Shown here one piece after another: positions 39,220 to 49,000 of a stretch of 64,000 nucleotides of DNA. Source of the DNA: Apostichopus japonicus (lineage: Eukaryota; Echinodermata; Holothuroidea; Aspidochirotida; Stichopodidae); the NCBI RefSeq assembly GCF_037975245.1, contig NC_092564.1:3854984-3918983 (forward strand), read 5' to 3'. Position 1 is the first letter of the stretch. Every line of letters begins with the position of its first letter. Made by a program: the position numbers and the translations under genes. The notes under the pieces are model-generated. The model saw only the letters and a program-made list of their open reading frames with translations, did no database searches and was not told the DNA's origin.

Positions 39220-42200
39220 CAGTACGCATCACACTGGCGGTCCGCTGGCGTAAAAACGCTGGCGGTAAAACGCTGGAGGTCCGCCAACGGACCGATAGAC
39301 ATTGCTGCTTGGAAAAACCCAGCGTATTGCCGACAGCGGACCAACAGCGTATCGACGTCGTAAAAAAGCCGGCGGTTACACGCTGGAGGTCCGCCAACGG
39401 ACCGATAGACATTGCTGCTTGGAAAAACCCAACGTATTGCCGACAGCGGACCAACAGCGTATCGACGTCGTAAAAAAGCCGGTGGTTACACGCTGGAGGT
39501 CCGCCAACGGACCGATAGACATTGTTGCTTGGAAAAACCTAGCAGAATTCCGACAGCAGACCGACAGCGTAACGCCGTAGAAAATTTCCCACAAATATTA
39601 TGTTATGAAAGTCACTCAGCAATTTACACAAGCTCACATACACATTGACCATCGGGTCTGTCCAAAATCTTAAGTCTCTATGTGAAAGTTTAGTTAAAGA
39701 TGAGTTTCTATTAAACTATTTTACCTGTGCTTTTTGTATATATTTGTTCCTGTGGAGAGAAAACTTAAGAATACTTGGATTTTGTGTACATTAGTATAGG
39801 CCAGGTTTAGGTGCGGCTGCATGGACTAATACGTTATTAGGCAACGGCTGGTGGTCCGCTAACGGACCGATAGATATTACAGCTGGCTTGTAAGTCCAGC
39901 GGAATGCCGACAGCAGTACCGCCGGAGGAAATATTGGATAGCTTTTGTGCAGAATTGGCGGGAAGTTACCTTACCACACTGGCACAATTAACAGAATAAT
40001 ATTTTCCTAAAACCTATATTCGCCAATAACTATAAGGTAATTAAAGATTGAGCTAACTCAAAGTAGTTAAACTTTGCTTACCATCCAATGTAATATATAT
40101 TATCATACACTACATACATAATATTTGAAGGGGGAAAAAATACTGATCGAACGAGTCTGACGGATACCACATGAAGAAATGTTGGCAAGCATTTGGGCAA
40201 AATGGGCGGGTAATACCCTTAACCACAGGAAAACTTACAGAATAATATTTTCAACAAATTCAAATTCTGAAATAAATATTGAGCAATAACGTTATAAGCG
40301 ATATCCAAATACTTTAATAAATTTCAACCATCCCAAGAAGTATTTATTAATCAACAATTTAGCGTAGTTGAGAGAAAACAATTCAGAAAACATTTTTCAC
40401 TGATCGAACGAGCCTAGTATAACTGGCATCCAATCGCTAAACCGCAATGCTCAGTGTCCTCAGATATAGCAGCTAGTTTGAAAAGCGGTCGCTTTCGTAA
40501 TCTGTTACAACTCTTTCGATGTTGGATATCCTGATCTATTCTTTTGAAAGTACTTGCAGTCTGCAAATACAAATTTGCTTAAGAGGTATGTACCTGTTTT
40601 TTCTTACTAAGGGTTGACAGTTGTACATAATTGATTTCGCAAGTATTTGAAGTGACTATTTTTTAAATAAACTTAGACGTAATCTAGCGTTAGGCTAGAA
40701 TGTATCGCTTAATGAGAAGCCTTTCGCGGTGTATGAATTACACATAGCCTACATTTGTAGGTGTTAATTGTGTTAGGCTGAGCAATAACGATCACACATA
40801 AAGGTAAACTAATGACCGTTGTTTGTATAATAGCTAGGTTATGCAATGTTATGCCGAAACATTTGTTTGCTGACTGTATTAGAAGAAAACTGTTATCTGC
40901 AGAAAGTTAATACTGTAAATATTACTAGGTGACTATGGAAGGCTTCCTCCTAATTTTAAATATCATATTCTGAAATATATATTACTATACTAGTAGCCTA
41001 CTAGTTACTACTAGTAGTAGTAGTACACTAGTACTAGGGGCCTAGGCCTAGTTTTAAATCATTTGGTATGTTACAGTATTGACAAATCATGGTCATCCAT
41101 AACTTTTAAGAAATAATGTACTGTTTTATTTGTTTATAGCTAGGCCCCTAGGCCTAGTTAAGAAGGTAAAGACTCAATGTTAAAACCTTATTAATAATAA
41201 TATAAGTATGGTTGTTTTTAAATATCAGGAATGGGTTGGTGGTTAAATCTTTTTGGATTTCAGGTTAAGTGCTTAGGCTTCAAAGTTTATGTGACAAATT
41301 AAGCATTTTGGAGAACAATAGATCATCGTCATCATAGTTTATGAGTACTCCTGTGGAGTATAGTGATAAACTTAATTTTGTATTTTCACCTGGCCTTAGA
41401 TACAATTTGGTGCTCCAAATGAGAATTTTTTTCTCATTTCGAAATGAAAAGGGGTTTTCTGACTTGCGAAGCGGGGGGGGGGGGCGGAATGATACTTACG
41501 CCCCTCCACATTTTTCACTGGGGGGCTAGCGCCCCCCAGCCCCCCGGTTCATACGCCCTTGGTGATACCAACCAACACGATAATGAAAAATATTTCATAT
41601 CTAGCCTCTCGGCTTCTAAAAAAACTGTGGCTGCCTTATCTCGTTTTTTTGCTTTTTGTCTTGGCTACTGTCAATTTGAAATATTTGCGTTGGGTCTATT
41701 CCATGTGCTCAGTTTCTGGTGAATCATTCTGCGCATGATTTCCAAGAAAATAACTGCCTACATTGAAGTGATCCTCACTTAAAGTAAAGTTTATTTGCCC
41801 AATAGCTGAACTGCCTCTATGCTATGTCTGTATTGCATGCCACTATTTAACTCTATGGAAAGTTACTTTAAGGGTTAAAAGTTTACAGTGTTGTGGGAGA
41901 ATTGTTTAAATTCCTTGGCAATAAATCATTGAAAGCATAGTTAGTGGAGGTAGTTTAGGTTCAATTTTTGCCCCTCTATTGTATTCCCAGATGAATTAAA
42001 TGGCAATGAAAGTAGATACAACTTTGGACAAGCAGGAGGGTAATTACCAGTTGTTATTCTGTTTAAAAAGCTTTGCAGACAAAGTAACAAATAACATGAT
42101 TTGTCTGTATTTGATGATGTAAATTTGACCTTATATAGGGACACCGTAGGAAGTTCTCCAAAAAAAAAAATAATAATTGAAGGGGTGATGCCCATTGTAA

Positions 42201-45145
42201 GTAATGGATACAGAATGAAGAGCTCTAGGTTGTTGTTTTTGGTTCTTTTTTTGCAGTAGATTAACAGGGGAAAAAATGACTCATGTGAAATCCCTGGCGA
42301 ACTAAACAAGGAAAATACAAAATGAGGTTCATGGGCATGTCAACACTATTTTACAAGAAACATGCAATAATGATAACAACTTTGAGCTGCATGATGACAC
42401 AGTTGAAGTTAATAGTGAAAGGATTCTAATTATATAAAGGAGCGACAGATAGCCATTCCTCTCCTGCACGATATGTTGTTGTGAACTTATTAACTGTTAA
42501 TTTTAATTTGCAGTATGCAAACACCAAAGTATGCTGTTGTTGTTGTTTTTTGAGGAAGATGGAGTCAGCAGATTTAATCACAATTTATCAATTTTTCCAG
42601 ATCAGGATTTTCAGGAACTAAGTTAGAAGCCAGCGCATTACTATTCCTGTGGGATCTTTGGAGGAATTTAATAACCTGGATGACTCTATTGAAACAAACA
42701 AGGCTTTGGAAAGATATTTGGTAAGTCAGTTTAAAAGTGTAAGGAAAGTAATCAGAAAACAGTTTCCCAGAGTGTAATGTTAGTTTATCATTATAAATTT
42801 GAAGCCAAGTCAGGTTTTATTGTGTCAGTGGTCTGTACAAAATAAAATATTTCCTGAGGGGCTAATTTCCTTTTCCTGGGAGACAATTAAAACTCTAAGG
42901 TAGTAACAGACATGAAAGCATTTAGGTAACAAGAGTTTGGCCAGAAATGATTTTACATTGCAGTGCATTCTACAAAAGTGGGCTGTTAAATCAATCTTGT
43001 TTTTGACTGGACTCAGAAAGGAACATTGCAGCACTGCATTGCTAGTTCCTCTTAAAATATTGATAAGAAATTAGCAAAAGATGCCAACGTGTGGGATGAA
43101 ATAGAATTACTTGAATATTTCTGTTTGTATAATAATTATTGAATGGTTTCTGATTAACTTTTCTTTCTTTTTGTTGTTTCAAGAAGAAAAGACTATCAAT
43201 TCTTGGTGGCAACACGTTGAAGGAGTGCGTTAAAAGAATCCTGTGTGATGTATTGGCAAATGCAGTTGCTACCACACTGAACTGGACATGTACCACTGGG
43301 AAAACAGCCTTTGCGAAGCTACATGTATGAAATACATAATTGAAAGTGAGTTTATATGTGTCATTTTTGTTTTCAGCAGCAGTGAAGAGAACCTTGAGTT
43401 GTGGGGAAGGGGTTGTGCATTTGACTCATGGATCGGCCAACTTTTCAATGCAACACCCCTTCAACGAGAATTCTTGCTTTAATATACATTGAATTCTGGT
43501 CATTTAAAAAAGTTACTACAAATATATGTTGATGTAAGATGTGTTGTTTCAGATGCAGTTGAAAAGCAGCATTCAGCATTGATTTTAAAGTTAATTCACC
43601 ATATGATTTTATTGACCAGTCCATTGTCACTTTCTTTCCCAATTGATGGGACCTGGATTTGCAACAGTAATGCATGTGTTCAGTATAAAATGAAAGAAGG
43701 TGACTGTCAAAGGCAAAGGAAATATTTCGTATATCACTGAAAAAATGGTAAATGTGTGAAAATGTGAATAATGTAGTTTAACCAAATGTGAGACCCCAGC
43801 CGATACTCATAGCTAGTGTTACAGTTGGCACAGTAATTATCAAAAAGCTGTGACATGTTGAACTAAGAGTCAGACAGGTGAAAATTTGCAGTAATTTTCA
43901 TGTTTAATGTTTTAAATTTTATAATTTAATTTTTTTTTTTTTTTAAATTTGCATTTACAAAAAAACTTGCCACGTGCCACCTGTAACACATGTTACTGTG
44001 TTACGAGCACAGTACAGTAGTAACTGATGCATGGTTGTGGAACATGAACAGTAGTAACTGTTCTAGCTATGAGTATCGGGTAACCCATTATTGGCTTCAT
44101 TTTATTGCTTGTGTAGAATGCAGTCTTTTATGTAATGTTTTGTGTAATGTGTTTTGTATTAACAGAAGCTGTACGGAGGAACTGCACAATCAACTTCAAC
44201 TGATATTCAGGCGGCGGTGGTGAGATTTCTGAAGGATGCATCTGATTGTGAGGGAGGGCGAAAATCTCGGACTACACCACAAACAGTTGACGAGTGAATT
44301 TCTTTAGTGCTGTTGCAATATTTAACGCTGGAACTCATTTTCTCGCTTTGTAATTTATAGGCGTAATAAAATGATAGCAACTTATTTCACTGTGTTCGTC
44401 ATTATTTCTTCATATGTAACCGCATGTGTAATTCAGCAAAATCTGCAGTTAGACCAATAGCTCTGTTCTAGTAGTACACCCCAAACAGTTTTCTGCCGGA
44501 ACACAGATATTTGGTTAGCAATTCATGTGAAGATCTCTGCCTAGCGGGTTGCTGGCAGAATACCAGATTTGGGCTAGCAGGTGGCCAGAACACTGGATAT
44601 TAGCTAGTGGATAGCCAGTGGCTCTCTCTGACAGAAATTCAGCGGTACTTCGGTGGTAAGCTTGCGTTTCTCCGGCGGTGTGCTGGTAAAACACCGGCGG
44701 TACACTGGCGTTTCTTCGGCGGTCTGCTGGTGGAACACTGACGGTACGCTGGCGTTTCTTCGGCGGTACACTGGCGTTTCTTTGGCGGTCTACTGGTGGA
44801 ACACCGGCGGTACGCTGGAGTTTCTTCAGCGGTCTGCCGGTGGAACACTGGCGGTACACCGGCGGAACGCTGGCGTTTCTTCGGCGGTTCACCGGCGTTT
44901 CTTTGGCGGTCTACTGGTGGAACACCGGCGGTACGCTGGCGTTTCTTCGGCGGTCTGCTTGTGAAACACTGGCGGTACACCGGCGGTACGCTGGCGTTTC
45001 TCCGGCGGTCTTCTGGCGTAGTCGCCGGCGGACCGCCGGATTAAAGCCGGCCAAATCTCTGGCGTTCCGCCGGCTTTCCCCGCCGGTGGACCGCCAGTGG
45101 TGCAGCTGGCGGGCCGCCGGTGGACCGCTAGCATGATGTTATCTG

Positions 45146-45190
<45 letters not shown>

Positions 45191-45974
45191 GAAATCGTAG
45201 TTAGTTGGAAAATCAAGAACACTGAAAAAAACTTCCATCAGCCTCCACCAGAATTCGAACCCGGGCCTCCCGCTTTATATGCGGACACCCTTATATATAT
45301 ATTTACATATTAATGGATGGATGAAATGGATGGATGGATGGATGGACGGACGGACGGACGGACGGACGGACGGACGGACGGACGGACGGACGGACGGACG
45401 GACGGACGGACGGACGGACGGACGGACGGACGGACGGACGGACGGACGGACGGACGGACGGACGGACGGACGGACGGACGGACGGACGGACGGACGGACG
45501 GACGGACGGACGGACGGGCGGGTGGCCGGACAGACGGACGGACGGACGGATGGATGGACTAGTGGAACACTCGTAGTTATTACTCACAGTTTCTCGCGTT
45601 GGACGATTATCAAACAACTCTGATGATCTTCCAAAGCGTGAAACTCAGAGTGTCATGACTGTACATAGTGCACCCCTGATGCTTTGAATCTGACAATATA
45701 CACAGAATTACCACTAATTGTTATAGGCATGCCAAGCCGTATTTAAGAAGTGATTGGGTAATACGCCCTCATTTACATTTATACAAAGCCAGTTTATACG
45801 CAATCACACACCTGTAGAATCACTGTGATCGAGTGGTACGGACTGTGTCACAAAATCCGGGGTTCGATTCTTTTCGTCGCCTGATGAGTCCCAAAAGGAC
45901 GAAACCGGTCGTGAAGAATAATGTTTCTGGTGTGTTGATCTTTATTTATTTACTTTATACCTGTCATATCACCT

Positions 45975-46064
<90 letters not shown>

Positions 46065-49000
46065 TGCATAAATATACCAGTGCTCATTGCCTACCTGATA
46101 AGGTGTCCTCATATATAGCTGGAGGCCCGTATATTTCTCAATAAAACCCATCATTTCGACACCTTGGCATCTTAGCCGACCCACCCCCCCCCCCCGCCCC
46201 AGTACAATAAACTCGTCGCACCCCTGCTGAAGGGCATTTATGCTATCAAACCCCAACCGAAATTGAATACGTCACAGGAAAGCATAACAAAATATACGTT
46301 TTTTCTTTAAATTTTAGTCACCTCTACGGAAACGACATAAAGACTTTATCGCTTAAGTTGTTGATGGAACTTGATAGTGACACTTCACTGTAAGTAAAAT
46401 CATCGACATACATGAGAAGGTTTATGAAATATGTTGTTGACGATAGTTATTTCCGTTACATATCTCCTGGCATTTATCAGAAGGTTTGAACAGGCATTGC
46501 AGCAGAGGTGGCAAGACAAGTAAAACTCTTTGGAACCAAATTTCAGGTTGCAGTGGGATGTGTGGTTTTAGGTTGAGGGTCAGAACAAAACTACTCATAA
46601 TTTTCTTCAAAATTAATCTTCTGTGTAGTGCTTACGCAAATTCCTTTGCGCGACTGAGTGTTCCATTTTGTGAAAGTGGCAACACTAGCCTTAATTTTAA
46701 AGGGATAGCAGTGCTACATTGAGGTAAAGGTGTATGTTTCACTACCAAAATTGGAAACGGATCATTTGTGAAAGGTGAACGTTGCAGGTTTCTCACAGAA
46801 GTTGGGGCGTAACCCCTTGCTTATTCGCCTCCGTCCCGTCTTCGTTGCTCCAGAAATTGGTTTTAAATTACATCAATATTATAATTTCTAGTTTAAAGCC
46901 TATTGTTATTGCCTGTGTATTTTTGTGATACTTGTGTTCAGTTTTTTATTCGGGAGACATATTTATTTATAAGTATTCATACACGTTTCTTTCTCTAGCT
47001 ACCTGAACTGTGCTTCGCTGTCTGAATTACCACGAGACTCTAATCACGAAATCATGTGAGCTACGGGTGCCTTTATTTTTTAATTGGTATACCTAAATAA
47101 ATAGATAAACAAGTACTTCTGTCTGCCCATCTCTCTGCCTCTAACTCCACCTGCCTCTCTCAGCATCTCTCTGCCTCTCTCTATCGGTCTCTCTACCTCT
47201 TTATAATGGCCCAATACCTTAAGTGTGATATATCACCCTGTTACCATTCATTTAAAATTTGACAATGTGGTATTGAAATATCATCACTTACATTATAAAG
47301 GTGAAGGATTGATGATGTCGCACACTCTCAATTCACGCGGTACACAATCACATTTGGCAAGAAATTATCTTGATCTATTCAAAATTGCTATTGAGCATGA
47401 TTGCAAATTGCAATGCAGTTGTGGTCACCTCCCTCAGTGAAAGTAGTATAGCGATATACACTCTCACCCATTGATGTGGTTTCAAATAAGTTTTTGGTTG
47501 GCTCCTAAAGCCTTGGTGAATATTTAACGAAACTATTGTGAACTAAATATCCAGTTAGTTAGCTACCAGTCGGTGTTTCAATTCACTCTAACGGCAACAT
47601 CCATTGCAACAGAACATGTTACTTTTATTAATCAACTTGGTCAATTTCTAACATTTCTTTTAAATGTGTTTATTACTCAGGAAATGTGTTACCCCTCAGT
47701 CTTTACCTCCAATACCTATGCAAGGACCTGCGTTCTTCTTAAAGCAGATGATGGCAGAATATTTCAACGCCAGTGGGTTCTCCTGTGATGTATTCTACGA
47801 GTGCGTTCCATGTAAACCAGGTACCTTCGCTGATAGAGAACAGGATGGGTGCCATTCTTGTCCTCGAGGTGATATGTTAAATATATTACGTCGTTCTTAA
47901 GTGCTAAAAATAATAAATAAGATAACAATAATAATAATAATAATATCAACAGTGCTGTATAACGCGCGTATATCCACCCGAAAGTGTGCTCAAGGGGCGG
48001 GAGAGTAAGAGAGAAAAAAAAGCAACTACGAATGAACAAAATAAAAATTGGTAACATTGATGAATGCTTGGCGCATAAGATGAGTTTTCAGACAGTTTCT
48101 TTTAACAAAGTGAGGGAAGCACAACATCTGAATTCTAGTGGTAATCCATTCCAGAGGCGAGGAGCAGCTACTTCGAACAATCTGTCACCCCACGTATGTT
48201 TGGGCCGTTGATCTTGGAGAAAAGGCATCTTACTGGAGCAAAGACGTCTTATCGGAGTGAATGCTTGGAGCATGTCAGAGATATAAGAGGGAGCCACGCC
48301 ATTGAACGATTTGTAAATAATTATCAGGAGCTTGCAAGTAATTCGGTTGAAATTAACAACAGGTTTGATTTGACAAGACCTTTTAGATAATGTAACAGTT
48401 GCTAAAGTATGTTATGCAGTATAATATTCATGTTTAGCCAGTTGCCCGTGAGATCCGAATCAGAACAACAAAAATCCCCAGACGGAAAGTAAATTGCCTT
48501 CTTTAAAGCGAGAACTTAATCTTTGTTAATTATCTGTAATTTGCTATTACAATGTAGGTGGATTTTTCCAAGACGGAATCGGACAGGTAGCCTCTGTCCG
48601 TGGGCAAATGGCATGCAAGCAATGCAACATGGGTACTTATGTAAAAGATGGTGGAGGGTCTTCAACTAAGGACTGTGAAGTCTGCCCAGAAGGTACCAAT
48701 CAATCGACATTTGCCGGATATCGAGCGTGCTCTTGCAAGGAGAACTATGCACGTACAGACCGTTACGGTCCCTGCACACTCTGTCAAGAAGATGGTCTTA
48801 ATTGTTCCAAAGACTACAAGGCCCTGCTTCCTGGCTTTATGTGGACCTGGGAGATTCCTGACGCAAATTTGAGCAATTATAAAAAATACATAGACAACTT
48901 GAGACAAGAGAAACGCCTCCTTGATTCTTTCACCAGCTATAATGAAACATTTCCAGTCATATTTGAATGTCCTCGACCGGAGAGTTGTGCAAATGATAAT

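Larger units (their letters stand above)
39218..45147. mobile_element. 5.9-kb DNA transposon-like element with TIRs, subterminal repeats and a DUF4806-type gene
   Basis: The left end CCCAGTACGCATCACACTGG (then CGGTCCGCTGGCG) is matched by the inverted right end CCCAGATAACATCATGCTAG (then CGGTCCACCGGCGG). Both ends sit against (TA)n runs. GC-rich subterminal arrays occur at 39232-39590 and 44640-45135, in strong contrast to the AT-rich interior. A three-exon DUF4806-like gene lies inside. The layout resembles the 3.2-kb element at 12997-16215. The whole element sits in the intron between receptor exons 38981-39049 and 46318-46389. No transposase was recognised. Confidence 0.7.

Noticed and set aside
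39083-39648. Open frames with [16 protein letters not shown] repeats and their complements
   Set aside because: Encoded by the left subterminal array of the 5.9-kb element; no independent evidence of a gene.
44515-45136. Overlapping open frames with [14 protein letters not shown] or RRYAGVSS repeats
   Set aside because: Products of the GC-rich subterminal array of the 5.9-kb element.
45279-45623. Open frames of RTDG and VRPS repeats
   Set aside because: Translation of the (GGAC)n microsatellite.
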